Positions 1 through 9,232 of a stretch of DNA of 64,000 nucleotides are shown piece after piece. The notes beneath the pieces are model-generated. The model searched no databases, was not told where the DNA came from, and saw nothing but the letters and a program-made list of their open reading frames with translations. Numbering within the stretch: the stretch's first letter is position 1; each line of letters begins with the position of its first letter. Position numbers and translations under genes: made by a program. This stretch comes from Prochlorococcus sp. AG-363-B11 (GTDB lineage: Bacteria > Cyanobacteriota > Cyanobacteriia > PCC-6307 > Cyanobiaceae), in contig QCFE01000003.1 of NCBI GenBank assembly GCA_003278425.1, forward strand, positions 1 to 64,000, in the 5' to 3' direction.

Positions 1-1
1 A

Positions 2-853
2 GCGGATCTTCTTCACTTAGAAGAACTAGCCATTCAATTTGAAAGTGAGCATGGCCATGAGCCTTCAAAAAAAGAATGGGCGGCCTTAGTCAATATGCCA
101 ATGGCAAGATTCCGACGAAGATTAATGCTTGCTAGGCGTGCAAAAGAAAAAATGGTCCAATCCAACCTTAGATTAGTTGTTTCAATCGCAAAGAAATATA
201 TGAATAGAGGTCTTTCCTTTCAGGATCTAATTCAAGAAGGAAGTCTTGGTTTAATTCGTGCTGCTGAAAAATTCGATCATGAGAAAGGTTATAAATTTTC
301 AACCTATGCGACTTGGTGGATTCGTCAGGCAATAACAAGAGCAATTGCAGACCAAAGTCGCACCATTAGATTGCCAGTTCATTTGTACGAAACTATTTCA
401 AGAATCAAAAAAACCACGAAGGTTCTTAGCCAGGAGTTTGGGAGAAAGCCAAGTGAAGAAGAAATTGCAGAAAGCATGGAAATGACCATTGAGAAACTAC
501 GTTTTATAGCTAAGAGTGCACAATTGCCAATTTCACTAGAGACCCCTATAGGGAAAGAAGAAGATTCACGTTTAGGTGATTTCATTGAATCTGATTCAGA
601 AAACCCAGAATCAGATGTTGCAAAAACTCTTCTCAGGGAAGACTTAGAGGGAGTTCTTGCCACTCTAAGTCCTAGAGAAAGAGATGTATTAAGGTTGCGC
701 TATGGTCTTGATGATGGCCGAATGAAAACCCTTGAAGAGATTGGACAAATTTTTGATGTAACAAGGGAACGCATCCGACAGATTGAAGCAAAAGCATTAC
801 GTAAGCTTCGTCACCCAAACCGCAATGGTGTTCTCAAGGAATACATCAAATAA
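2..853 (+). CDS. rpoD: Principal RNA polymerase sigma factor SigA (partial, 5' end missing)
   Basis: The reading frame is open from base 2, so the gene begins upstream of the window and 283 C-terminal residues are present. Sigma region 2 is intact (residues about 51-112, with [19 protein letters not shown] and [13 protein letters not shown]), followed by region 3 and the region 4.2 helix-turn-helix ([19 protein letters not shown], about 255-273). It directs core RNA polymerase to -10/-35 promoters of housekeeping genes. The near-consensus cyanobacterial SigA wording, including [19 protein letters not shown], points to the group 1 factor rather than a group 2 paralogue. The ATG at 95 is internal, inside the region 1.2/2.1 junction, and is not the start. 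Confidence 0.95.
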   Translation, partial: ADLLHLEELAIQFESEHGHEPSKKEWAALVNMPMARFRRRLMLARRAKEKMVQSNLRLVVSIAKKYMNRGLSFQDLIQEGSLGLIRAAEKFDHEKGYKFSTYATWWIRQAITRAIADQSRTIRLPVHLYETISRIKKTTKVLSQEFGRKPSEEEIAESMEMTIEKLRFIAKSAQLPISLETPIGKEEDSRLGDFIESDSENPESDVAKTLLREDLEGVLATLSPRERDVLRLRYGLDDGRMKTLEEIGQIFDVTRERIRQIEAKALRKLRHPNRNGVLKEYIK

Positions 854-961
854 CTCCAAGTTTCAAAAAACAAAGCAAGCATCAGACTAATAAAGTATGA
901 CTAAGAGCATTCCATAAGGTCAGGTCACATGAGTAAGGTAAGAAAGTAATAAAAATTCCTA

Positions 962-1909
962 ATGGCTCTAGACCAAGTGCGTATTGCATCACGACGCAGC
1001 CAACTGGCCATGGTCCAAACCAACTGGGTAAAGGGAGAACTTGAAAAGGCCTGCCCCAGCATTGATATTTCAATAGAGGCTATGGCCACCCAAGGCGATA
1101 AGATTCTTGATGTAGCCCTAGCAAAAATTGGAGATAAGGGACTTTTCACGAAAGAACTTGAGGCTCAAATGCTAATTGGACGTGCTGATATAGCAGTTCA
1201 TTCTTTGAAAGACCTCCCTACAAATCTTCCTGAAGGGTTAATGCTTGGTTGCATTACAAAACGGGAAGACCCTGCAGATGCATTAGTTGTAAATAAAAAA
1301 TTCAAGGAACATCAATTGCATAGTCTCCCTGAAGGCTCAATTATAGGAACCAGTTCTTTACGTCGCTTAGCTCAACTGAGGCATCACTATCCTCATTTAA
1401 TTTTTAAAGATGTTCGTGGCAATGTCATTACAAGATTAGAGAAGCTTGATGCGGGTAATTACGATTGTTTGATACTTGCTGCAGCAGGTTTATCTAGACT
1501 AGGGTTTGGTAATCGAATACATCAATTAATTCCTAGTGATATTTCACTTCATGCTGTAGGCCAAGGTGCATTAGGGATAGAATGCGTGGAAGACAAAAAA
1601 GATGTCCTAGAAATAATAAAAGTTCTAGAAGATAGAGAAACCTCTCAAAGATGCCTTGCCGAGCGTGCCTTCCTTAGAGAATTAGAAGGAGGATGCCAAG
1701 TTCCTATTGGTGTCAATAGCAAAGTAGATGGTGAGAAATTAATATTGACAGGTATGGTGGCTAGCTTAGATGGTGAAAAATTAATTAGAGATACATCCAT
1801 CGGTTTTAGTTCAAACCCAGAGAATATTGGACTAGAGCTTGCGAATACGCTTAAAGCACAAGGTGCAATGGAAATATTAGAAGCTATTTTCAAAGAAGCT
1901 AGGCTATAG
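962..1909 (+). CDS. hemC: Hydroxymethylbilane synthase (porphobilinogen deaminase)
   Basis: The enzyme polymerises four porphobilinogen molecules into hydroxymethylbilane, an early cytosolic step towards haem, chlorophyll and corrinoids. The 315-residue length is normal for the family. Visible landmarks are [11 protein letters not shown] (10-20), TQGDKILD (43-50), HSLKDLPT (80-87), the arginine-containing [10 protein letters not shown] (150-159) and the dipyrromethane-cofactor cysteine Cys245 in EGGCQVPIG. It follows rpoD by 108 bp on the same strand, a neighbourhood I recall from other picocyanobacteria. Its end lies 8 bp from the convergent end of ppa, leaving no room for a separate terminator. 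Confidence 0.96.
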   Translation: MALDQVRIASRRSQLAMVQTNWVKGELEKACPSIDISIEAMATQGDKILDVALAKIGDKGLFTKELEAQMLIGRADIAVHSLKDLPTNLPEGLMLGCITKREDPADALVVNKKFKEHQLHSLPEGSIIGTSSLRRLAQLRHHYPHLIFKDVRGNVITRLEKLDAGNYDCLILAAAGLSRLGFGNRIHQLIPSDISLHAVGQGALGIECVEDKKDVLEIIKVLEDRETSQRCLAERAFLRELEGGCQVPIGVNSKVDGEKLILTGMVASLDGEKLIRDTSIGFSSNPENIGLELANTLKAQGAMEILEAIFKEARL

Positions 1910-1917
1910 ATAAAAAC

Positions 1918-2505
1918 TTAATCAGTTAATTTTGGATCTATTTCACTAAGATAACGACTCTCGCATGTTTTAATAATATCGATTGCTTTTTCGATTCCAA
2001 AAAATCCATTAACAGTACAAGTCCCTGGTTTCTTAAGATCTTTGTAATGCTCCCAATAATAAGTCGTTTCTTTAATCCAATGCTCTCCTAGCATTTCAAA
2101 ACTAATTATATGCTCAAGACGTTTATCATCTGCTATTACTGCTATCACCTTGTCATCAACCTCTCCACCATCATCGAAAGTCATAATTCCAATAATTCTC
2201 GCCTCAACAATTGAACCAGGTACTAATGGCTCAGTAACCCCAACAATTTCTATGTCCAATGGATCACCATCTTCATCCCATGTTCTAGGAATGCATCCAT
2301 ATGCAAATGGATAAGCCAAAGAGGAGTATCCAACTCGATCAAGTTTTAAATGGCCTGTTTCTGTAATTAATTCGTACTTATTAATTGTATTGGAATTGAG
2401 CTCTACAATCGCATTAACTTTTAAAGCACCCTCATCGGCAAATGCAGGTAATACATGCAGCAAATTTGGCATGCTGCGACTAGGAGCCTGATCAAGATTA
2501 GCCAT
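1918..2505 (-). CDS. ppa: Inorganic pyrophosphatase
   Basis: This soluble family I pyrophosphatase hydrolyses PPi from biosynthetic reactions to phosphate in the cytosol. The family signature with its metal-binding acidic residues is clear: GCIPRTWDEDGDPLDIEIV and GIMTFDDGGEVDDKVIAV, followed by HYKDLKKPG. The frame could open 9 bp earlier (MIFMANLD), but the ATG at 2505 giving MANLDQAPS is the more natural start. Length is then 195 residues, slightly above the usual 170-180. It converges on hemC and lies 26 bp downstream of the minus-strand carboxypeptidase gene, with which it could be cotranscribed. Confidence 0.95.
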   Translation of the reverse strand: MANLDQAPSRSMPNLLHVLPAFADEGALKVNAIVELNSNTINKYELITETGHLKLDRVGYSSLAYPFAYGCIPRTWDEDGDPLDIEIVGVTEPLVPGSIVEARIIGIMTFDDGGEVDDKVIAVIADDKRLEHIISFEMLGEHWIKETTYYWEHYKDLKKPGTCTVNGFFGIEKAIDIIKTCESRYLSEIDPKLTD

Positions 2506-2531
2506 AAATATCAATAGTTATAAATCGCATC

Positions 2532-4073
2532 CTAAGAGGTACAAGTAAGCATCTTTAACTTCTTCTCTAAATAATTGAGGAATGCATGACTTGAAAGAGG
2601 CTTACCAGTAACTTCCTTAACCAATTTTTCAGCATTAAGCTTTCTGCCAGAACTATGAACTTCTTTCCTTAACCATTTGAGCAACTTTGACTCTTTACAA
2701 TCTCTAATACACTTCCCAAGAGGGTCCTCACTTTTTATTCCTTCATCCCTAAGTGAGACAGCCATAGCCTCTGAAAATTGAGCACTAATTAGGTGGCCAA
2801 GCAAGTAGGAAGGAAAATAACCAAAAGCTCCTTCACTCCAATGAACATCTTGCAAGCATCCTTCTGCATCATTTTCAGGAGTTATTCCAAGAAGCTCTTT
2901 ATATTTCATATTCCACTGAGTTGGGAGATCCCAAACATCAAGGCCACCCTCAAGCAAATCGATCTCAAGATCAGTCCTAATTAAAATATGTATTCCATAA
3001 CTAAGTTCATCAGCTTCTACTCGATTCAACCCTGGAGCCAATGGATTAATCGATCGCCACATTTCTAAACCATTTCTTACTGGTGCACCTTCATTAGCAA
3101 AATGCTTCCAGAATCTTTCTGAGAAGTCTCTACTTCGAGCAACTCTATTTTCCCAAAACAGTGACTGACTTTCATGAACAGCCATCGAAGTTGGCTGCCC
3201 TAAAGGCCAAGCAAACCATTGATGATTTTGAGAAGGGAGACCTTGTTCATAAAGAGAATGCCCCCACTCATGAGCTGTGGCTAGAAAACAGGAAAAGGGT
3301 TGGCCTTTAACAACTCGTGTTGTTAATCGAAAATCTTGGGGTCCAAGTGTAATTGAAAACGGGTGAGGGGATCGCCCTAGAGAAGTTATATTTTGATCTC
3401 GCCCCCATTCATTTAGCAAACGCTCACAAAGTATATGTTGAGATTTTTCATCTAAATCCCAGCCCAAGGGTTTTAAATATGAACGAGGCCTTAACGCATC
3501 TATTAAAGAAGGTAAACGGTCCCTCAAAGGATCAAATAATTCATTCAATCTCTTGATTGACAAATCGGGTTCAAACGGTTGAGCAAGTGTTTCCCAGCAA
3601 CTTCGTGGTTCATCAAGCTGTCTTGCTTGCTCCTGTCTAAGCTCTATTAATTTTTTAAGAGCAGGCGCAAATTTCTTGTAATCATTATTTGCTTTAGCTT
3701 CTTGCCAAAGTGCATAGCCCTCTGTCTGTGCTGTAGCCAAGTGAACAATCAAATTGGGGTCAAGCCTCTTTTGACGATTAAGTTCCAGACGCAAAAGATC
3801 TAAATTTCTTGTCCTTTCACTAATCTCCTCTAGACCCAGGGAAGTATCTTGTTCTAATTCAGTTGAAGCTTCTGAAATTAAATCTTCAAATTCTTTGCTG
3901 CTTTTCCGTGAATGCAAAAGCTTTGCTAACAAACTTAATTGCTCTCCTCTCCAAGATGCAGACCCAGAAGGCATTACAGTATTCTGATCCCAATAAAGGG
4001 TGCAATGAATCGATCCAAGCAGTTGAGTATCTCGAAGATATTTACCCAATCTGAGCCAAATAGTACTAATCAA
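2532..4073 (-). CDS. Carboxypeptidase Taq (M32 metallopeptidase)
   Basis: The 513-residue protein matches the M32 carboxypeptidase Taq family, cytosolic zinc enzymes that trim C-terminal residues from peptides. The zinc-binding HEWGH motif is at residues 268-272 (TAHEWGHSLYEQG), and the family's second signature HESQSLFWEN is at 300-309. The N-terminal DQNTVMPSGS segment and the later ADELSYGIHI stretch also fit the family. The assigned start is a TTG; no ATG occurs before residue 34, so translation probably does begin there. The physiological substrate cannot be read from the sequence. Its stop is 26 bp before the ppa start on the same strand. Confidence 0.92.
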   Translation of the reverse strand: MISTIWLRLGKYLRDTQLLGSIHCTLYWDQNTVMPSGSASWRGEQLSLLAKLLHSRKSSKEFEDLISEASTELEQDTSLGLEEISERTRNLDLLRLELNRQKRLDPNLIVHLATAQTEGYALWQEAKANNDYKKFAPALKKLIELRQEQARQLDEPRSCWETLAQPFEPDLSIKRLNELFDPLRDRLPSLIDALRPRSYLKPLGWDLDEKSQHILCERLLNEWGRDQNITSLGRSPHPFSITLGPQDFRLTTRVVKGQPFSCFLATAHEWGHSLYEQGLPSQNHQWFAWPLGQPTSMAVHESQSLFWENRVARSRDFSERFWKHFANEGAPVRNGLEMWRSINPLAPGLNRVEADELSYGIHILIRTDLEIDLLEGGLDVWDLPTQWNMKYKELLGITPENDAEGCLQDVHWSEGAFGYFPSYLLGHLISAQFSEAMAVSLRDEGIKSEDPLGKCIRDCKESKLLKWLRKEVHSSGRKLNAEKLVKEVTGKPLSSHAFLNYLEKKLKMLTCTS

Positions 4074-4411
4074 TGATTTACAAAGTCATTTCGATCAGCC
4101 TAATATCCATATCAATAAATGAGTGCTAAGTATGAGTGTTTATGAGTTATTGATATCCAGCAAACAGGGGTCAAGATAAATTCACATCAAATATAAGGTC
4201 TGACTGATTAAAAAAATCTAAAGAAAGATTTACTTTGGCAGTTCAAGAAGATCATTTTAAAAGCACCTTTCAAAATCCTTTATCTATAGTAATTCACAAG
4301 TTATCCTCAAATCGAGACCATCCTTCATTACAAGAAATTATTATATGCAGATGATTAATTCTTAACATTGGTTATCCTAGCTTATATATTTGGAATGTCT
4401 AAAGTAAACAA
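4074..4411. other. 338-bp intergenic region, promoter area for two divergent genes
   Basis: This gap separates the minus-strand carboxypeptidase from the plus-strand YjbQ gene, so promoters for both should lie here. I see no RNA gene and no strong inverted repeat. A possible 39-residue reading frame (4235-4354) occupies part of it and is listed separately. A single GAGTGCTAA sequence at 4121-4129 resembles half of the HrcA operator but has no partner. Confidence 0.5.
4235..4354 (+). CDS. Possible small protein, 39 residues, unrecognised
   Basis: A TTG-initiated frame would encode a 39-residue peptide beginning MAVQEDHFKSTFQNP and ending LQEIIICR. I do not recognise it. The frame is open for 9 more codons upstream to an in-frame TGA. 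Codon choice looks ordinary for the region and the composition is mixed polar/hydrophobic with no clear membrane segment. There is no convincing ribosome binding site and no ATG, so it may be a decayed gene or chance. It ends 57 bp before the YjbQ gene on the same strand. Confidence 0.2.
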   Translation: MAVQEDHFKSTFQNPLSIVIHKLSSNRDHPSLQEIIICR

Positions 4412-4873
4412 ATGATGCAATTTATCTCTGAGTTTTCGATTAGAACCGAAGGTGAAGGATTTACAAATATAACTAATATATTAAACAACTGGATAAAAAA
4501 AAATAGAATAAAACAGGGAATTCTAGTTTTATCATCAAAACATACAAGCTGTAGCCTCATAATTAATGAGAATGCAGATCCTAGAGTATTAAAAGATCTA
4601 TCGGCCTATATGAAAGCAATTGTTCCTGAAGAAGGCTTTAAAAGTATATTGGAAGGCAAAGAAATACAGAAATACCTTCATTCAGATGAAGGCTTGGATG
4701 ACATGCCAGCTCATATCCGTACTACTCTGACATGTTCATCTTTAACTTTGAGTATTAAAGATTTATCCCTTGATCTTGGCACTTGGCAAGCTATTTATCT
4801 ATGGGAACATAGATACCAATCAAAGGATAGGTTGATTGGTCTTCATTCAATTGGTGAAACAATGAAGTTTTAA
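4412..4873 (+). CDS. YjbQ/UPF0047 family protein
   Basis: The 153-residue protein matches the YjbQ family (UPF0047), small soluble proteins linked to thiamine phosphate synthase activity in some bacteria; the true role is unsettled. The diagnostic HTSCSLIINENADP block is at residues 44-57, and the C-terminal LGTWQAIYLWEHR block (about 121-133) supplies the expected trimer-interface and metal-ligand residues. Length is slightly above the usual 130-140. Two adjacent methionines begin the frame and either could be the start. It stands alone, with 198 bp before the next gene. Confidence 0.85.
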   Translation: MMQFISEFSIRTEGEGFTNITNILNNWIKKNRIKQGILVLSSKHTSCSLIINENADPRVLKDLSAYMKAIVPEEGFKSILEGKEIQKYLHSDEGLDDMPAHIRTTLTCSSLTLSIKDLSLDLGTWQAIYLWEHRYQSKDRLIGLHSIGETMKF

Positions 4874-5071
4874 AAAGCTTCTTTAAAGAATAATTTCATA
4901 TCAATTATGACAAAGAGTTTAGTCTCCAAGTTCACCAAAGTTTTCAGAGCAGATCGTAAAACCAAGTTTCTATGCTAAAAAAATGGATTGGAAACAAAAA
5001 ATTGTTTATTTAATTGATCGTTATAGATTACATAAGTAGTCAAGACGAGAAAAAGAACCTAGATTATCGCT

Positions 5072-5362
5072 ATGAAAAATAAACTTTTAACATTAGAAGA
5101 ACTACGAGCTTCATCTCATCAAATACCCGGCTGGGAAATACTTGAGACTAGACTAAGAAAAACCTTTCAATTTGAAAACTTTATAGATGCCTTTTCCTTT
5201 ATGACAAAAGTAGCGATGATCTCTGAATCAATTTGTCATCATCCTGAATGGGAAAACGTTTATTCGAAAGTATGTATTTGCTTAACGACGCATGACTCAG
5301 GTGGTATAACACATCTTGATTTAAAACTTGCAAAAGCCATAGATAAAGTTCTAGAAGGATAA
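5072..5362 (+). CDS. 4a-hydroxytetrahydrobiopterin dehydratase (PCD/DCoH family)
   Basis: The 96-residue protein carries the pterin-4-alpha-carbinolamine dehydratase signature, with [16 protein letters not shown] around residues 52-67 and the final [21 protein letters not shown] block. The family dehydrates 4a-hydroxypterins in pterin recycling. Many bacteria keep it without phenylalanine hydroxylase, and cyanobacterial copies have been linked to carboxysome-region PCD-like proteins; I see no carboxysome gene here. Its stop is only 4 bp before the TTG start of the iron permease gene, so the two are probably cotranscribed. That pairing looks like an operon of convenience and not a shared pathway. 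Confidence 0.88.
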   Translation: MKNKLLTLEELRASSHQIPGWEILETRLRKTFQFENFIDAFSFMTKVAMISESICHHPEWENVYSKVCICLTTHDSGGITHLDLKLAKAIDKVLEG

Positions 5363-5366
5363 GCAT

Positions 5367-6914
5367 TTGTATCAGAACAACTTAATTAAGAATCAATTGG
5401 GTAGCAAAATAATTTTGTTAAACGTTATTGCTATCTTTATATGCTTGATTATACTTTTACCTTTTTTAAATCTCTTATCTGAAGCAATAACTGGTCTTAG
5501 GAATGGAGGAATAAGCCTTGGGAGTGATGGCTTAAAGCAAGTAAAAGGAACAATTTCTCTTGTTATTTTAAGCACCGCAAGTGGGGCTGTATTAGGAACA
5601 ATCAATGGATGGCTACTAGCAAACTGCAGATTTGAAGGAAGAAAATACCTTAGGCTTGCTCAATTGTTACCTCTAGCTACACCTGCTTACCTTTTATCAG
5701 CAATATTAATAGACCTCGGAAGCATTTATGGAATAAGAATTCATGGGATGACCTGGGGAGTTTTGATAATGGCATTAACAACTTATCCTTATGTCTTTCT
5801 TCTAAGTTCAGAAAGCTTCTCCAAAGTTGGACAGCGTCAAATAGAAGCTTGTAGAAGTCTAGGAATAGGACCATGGAATAGCTTCAGAAAAATAGCTCTT
5901 CCAATGGCTGTTCCTGCAATTGGAGCAGGAGTAGCCCTTATGGCAATGGAAATCATAAATGAACTTGGAGCAGTGCAACTACTAAATATCCCAAGTATCT
6001 CAGCAGGGATAGTTGAAAATTGGATTATAAAAGGAAATCCTTCAGGAGCCATTGCACTTGCTTTTATAGCATTGCTAATTGTTATTAGTCTTGTTGCATA
6101 CGAAAAAAGATTAAGAAGAAAGAGCAGGAGATGGAGTGAAGGTATTTCAGGGAGAGAAGGAACTAAATGGAAACTAACAGGCTTAAGGGCTATTCTTGCT
6201 CAAGCTATTTCTATCTTTCCTCCATTATTTACACTTGGTATACCTATTTACTGGGCAATAATAAATTTTGATCAAATGAAGCAAGGTTTTGATATAGAGC
6301 TTCTTCAATTAACACTGCGAAGTGTGATTCTTGGGTTAATGGCATCAGGCATAACAGTTCTAATGGCCATCTTTGTAAGTGTTTGCAAAAGATGGAACAA
6401 GAACAAATTGATCAAAATACTTTTATTTCTATCAGGAATCGGATATGCAATACCAGGTGCAGTAATAGCACTTGCACTACTTTCAATCTCAGGCTTAGAT
6501 TGGGTTTTCCCACCATTAATTCTATTATTATGGGGGTACTCGGATAGATTCTTAGCTGTAGCGAAAGGTGGCCTAGATGCTGGATTTGAAAGAATTAATC
6601 CAAATATAGATGAAGCCGCAATGAATCTTGGGGAGAAATGGATAAGTATATTAAAAAGAGTTCATTTACCACTATTAAAAGGACCTTTAATAGTTGGCTC
6701 TCTATTAGTATTTGTAGATACTTTAAAAGAACTTCCACTTACTTTCATCTTAAGGCCTTTTGACTTTGATACTCTTTCAGTAAGGATATTTCAATATGCA
6801 GGTGATGAAAGAATGGCAGAATCGATTGTACCTGGATTAATAGTACTTGGTCTAGGGCTAATAGCATCAATTGCTTTAATGCCAAGCTTAGGTGCTAAAA
6901 ATAAACTCAGCTAA
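5367..6914 (+). CDS. futB: Ferric iron ABC transporter permease (FutB/FbpB-like)
   Basis: The 515-residue inner-membrane protein is a fused two-domain permease with about 12 membrane segments. Each half has the EAA cytoplasmic loop that docks on the ATPase: QIEACRSLGIGPWNSFRKIALP (near 166-187) and DEAAMNLGEKWISILKRVHLP (near 414-434). This layout is typical of FutB/FbpB/HitB ferric-iron importers. The start is TTG at 5367, supported by an AGAAGGA ribosome binding site at 5354-5360 inside the end of the preceding gene. The substrate-binding (FutA) and ATPase (FutC) partners are not adjacent. Related 2-aminoethylphosphonate or thiamine permeases are an alternative. Confidence 0.85.
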   Translation: MYQNNLIKNQLGSKIILLNVIAIFICLIILLPFLNLLSEAITGLRNGGISLGSDGLKQVKGTISLVILSTASGAVLGTINGWLLANCRFEGRKYLRLAQLLPLATPAYLLSAILIDLGSIYGIRIHGMTWGVLIMALTTYPYVFLLSSESFSKVGQRQIEACRSLGIGPWNSFRKIALPMAVPAIGAGVALMAMEIINELGAVQLLNIPSISAGIVENWIIKGNPSGAIALAFIALLIVISLVAYEKRLRRKSRRWSEGISGREGTKWKLTGLRAILAQAISIFPPLFTLGIPIYWAIINFDQMKQGFDIELLQLTLRSVILGLMASGITVLMAIFVSVCKRWNKNKLIKILLFLSGIGYAIPGAVIALALLSISGLDWVFPPLILLLWGYSDRFLAVAKGGLDAGFERINPNIDEAAMNLGEKWISILKRVHLPLLKGPLIVGSLLVFVDTLKELPLTFILRPFDFDTLSVRIFQYAGDERMAESIVPGLIVLGLGLIASIALMPSLGAKNKLS

Positions 6915-6961
6915 TAAAAGCAATTATATTATAATCTTAAAATGTATAAAACTATAATTAA

Positions 6962-7891
6962 TTAAAAGACTTTAGTCTTCTTATGAGTAACACTTACTAT
7001 TAGAAACGGTATAACCAGATCAGCCAGGCTTATAATAAGTCTATAAGATAATAATGCCAGCAAGATATATTCCTTAGGCAAGCTATTAGGTATAAATAGT
7101 AAAATAATAGACTCAAACACTCCTATTCCACCAGGTGCAGAAGGTACGACTAATCCAATTGACCATGCAAGAGAAAATAAAGAGATCCATTCAAAAAAGC
7201 CTAAGAAATTGTTAATCGAAAAAGCATTTAGACAAAGCCAGAAAGCATAAAATCTCAAAAAGATAAAACTAATTTCGATTAAAAAAGCTCGTAAAGGATA
7301 TGGAGTCAAAGGTATGTTTGAGCTAATAGAATTTCGAGAGAAAACTATATCTATTCCAAATCTTTTAAATTGCATTATCTTCTCTGCTCCTAATTGCATA
7401 ATCAATACTCCTTTCCAACGTCTTGCAAGCAAAATTGAGGGTAAAAGAAATAAAAGATGAAAAATACTTTTCAAATCGCATATTGCAACTAAAAATAATG
7501 CAGCTGATAACATCAAGAATGGCTCCAAGAGTACTGATGAGAATGCCTGAATTGGTGAGATCGAGGAAGTCAACGTTCTAAATCTCTCAAGAAAATGCCA
7601 AATGCCACCAGGAAGATATTTTAATAAATTAGTTCTTAAAAATAAATTAACAACTCTTAAATTTTGCTCTTTAAAACCCAACCAAATAAGAAGCTCCTTC
7701 CACGCTAGAGCATTAACAAGTAAACTTAAGAGACTTATAAAGAAACCAAGTATTAACAACAAGATAATCTCTTTACTTAAATTTTGTTGAACCAATTTCT
7801 CAAAATTCCTTGAAATTGATATACCCACAAAACTAATAGTTAAAAAAGTAATAAATATCTTTAGAAAATTATTTAAAAAAAATTTTTTCAT
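6962..7891 (-). CDS. Lysylphosphatidylglycerol synthase TM-domain family membrane protein
   Basis: This 309-residue integral membrane protein has about eight hydrophobic segments and the characteristic VPSAPGGIGVFE motif (about 250-261) of the UPF0104 / lysylphosphatidylglycerol synthase transmembrane family. Only the flippase-like membrane half is present; the C-terminal aminoacyl-transferase domain of MprF is absent, as in many cyanobacterial members. A role in lipid or polyprenyl-linked glycan translocation is inference from the family. It converges on futB and follows larC by 15 bp on the same strand, so the two may share a transcript. Confidence 0.8.
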   Translation of the reverse strand: MKKFFLNNFLKIFITFLTISFVGISISRNFEKLVQQNLSKEIILLLILGFFISLLSLLVNALAWKELLIWLGFKEQNLRVVNLFLRTNLLKYLPGGIWHFLERFRTLTSSISPIQAFSSVLLEPFLMLSAALFLVAICDLKSIFHLLFLLPSILLARRWKGVLIMQLGAEKIMQFKRFGIDIVFSRNSISSNIPLTPYPLRAFLIEISFIFLRFYAFWLCLNAFSINNFLGFFEWISLFSLAWSIGLVVPSAPGGIGVFESIILLFIPNSLPKEYILLALLSYRLIISLADLVIPFLIVSVTHKKTKVF

Positions 7892-7906
7892 ATTAAATAT
7901 CTTTAA

Positions 7907-9121
7907 TTATGTCCAATCTTCATCTTCAACAAAAGTGTCTGAGGATAATATTATTTCTTTACGAACCTCTTCTACTGAAACGCCATTTGCAAGACTAATT
8001 CGACATAATTCATCATGCTCTGCTTTTAATGTCAAATTCCCATCAGGTCTTCGAACTTGCTTGACAAGAATTTTTCCATATGAAGTCAAACAAGTTCCAA
8101 TTCTTCTACTAAGGATCCAACGACCCTCAATTTTCTCTCTAATGCCAATACTTGAGCTGAATTCAAACCAAACCAAACGAAGTTTTACTAAATCTTTTGG
8201 CTTAGCAATTACCTTTATAGAAACACCTAATCTGCCTTTTTTCATCTGTATTGGTTGTGATATCACTTCAAGTGCCCCTGCATTCCTAAGTCGATCAACT
8301 AAGAAAGATAAATCTTCAGGGGTAGCATCATCTATCCAGGATTCTTGAACAGCTATCTCTTGCCATTTCAATCCATCTGAGGGTTTACAGTCAAATTTTT
8401 TCAACAGGCAAGCTCTAAGAAGGTTGGGCCTAACAAGTTCTCTATGACCTAAACCAATACCAATAGAATCAATTTCAAAAAAATCTGGTTTTCCAAATGT
8501 ATCAGCTAGACCGATCATTAATGCTATGCCAGTAGGTGTAGTCAACTCTCCAGATGCATTATCATCTGATATAAGCCTGACATTATGCTTTGCTGCCAAT
8601 TGCAAGACAGCAGGGACTGGGACTAATAAAGAACCATGAGAAGTCTCAACTAAGCCCGAGCCTGCCGGAGGATAATCCCAAAAGATAATTTCAGGAGCAA
8701 GATATTCTAATGAGGAACAAACTCCAACTATATCTACTAAGGAATCAATACAACTAAGCTCATGAAAATGGACTTGGTCAACATTAACTCCATGGACACT
8801 AGCTTCAGTTTCCGCAAGCAATTTAAAAATATTTAATACTTTTTTCTTAAGAGTTCTTGGCAAAGAAGAGTTTTCTATTAAACCTCTAATATCAAGCCAA
8901 GTTCTATGTTTTGTATTAAAAGCTTTTTCCTCTACAGTTACCTTTAAACCTCTAAGTCCACAGCTTTTCGATTCATCAACTATTAAAGAGTAAGATCCCT
9001 TAAGACCCAATAATTCAAGAGGTCTATTAATCTCTTCTAAGGGCACTCCTAGATCTATTAAAGCTGCCAAAAGCATGTCTCCAGAAACTCCAAGAGAACA
9101 ATCAATAAAAAGATTTTTCAT
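7907..9121 (-). CDS. larC: LarC-like nickel-pincer cofactor biosynthesis protein
   Basis: The 404-residue protein matches LarC (UPF0272/TIGR00299). It has the N-terminal DCSLGVSGDMLLAALIDLG block, a histidine-bearing VDQVHFHELSCIDSLVDIVG segment, the GELTTPTGIALM stretch and the later ETSHGSLLVPVPA region. In Lactobacillus plantarum LarC inserts nickel into the pyridinium dithiodicarboxylate mononucleotide using CTP, completing the cofactor of lactate racemase. No larA, larB or larE lies nearby, so the final user is unknown. Many cyanobacteria keep larC as an orphan. The ATG start at 9121 is unambiguous. Confidence 0.85.
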   Translation of the reverse strand: MKNLFIDCSLGVSGDMLLAALIDLGVPLEEINRPLELLGLKGSYSLIVDESKSCGLRGLKVTVEEKAFNTKHRTWLDIRGLIENSSLPRTLKKKVLNIFKLLAETEASVHGVNVDQVHFHELSCIDSLVDIVGVCSSLEYLAPEIIFWDYPPAGSGLVETSHGSLLVPVPAVLQLAAKHNVRLISDDNASGELTTPTGIALMIGLADTFGKPDFFEIDSIGIGLGHRELVRPNLLRACLLKKFDCKPSDGLKWQEIAVQESWIDDATPEDLSFLVDRLRNAGALEVISQPIQMKKGRLGVSIKVIAKPKDLVKLRLVWFEFSSSIGIREKIEGRWILSRRIGTCLTSYGKILVKQVRRPDGNLTLKAEHDELCRISLANGVSVEEVRKEIILSSDTFVEDEDWT

Positions 9122-9232
9122 TAATTGTTAGAGGTAAAAGTTAATATATATATCACTAAAAAATTTCAATTTAATAGAAAGATATTTTTGTATTTGAAAA
9201 AACATATCTAAAGGTTCATTTTGATGGTAATT

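Noticed and set aside
4121..4129. GAGTGCTAA, half of a CIRCE operator
   Set aside because: The TTAGCACTC partner is missing within the expected 9-base spacing, and the neighbouring genes are not chaperones.
4907..5039. Two tiny ATG frames (23 and 18 codons) between the YjbQ and pterin dehydratase genes
   Set aside because: They are too short to judge, lack ribosome binding sites and do not resemble known small photosystem proteins.
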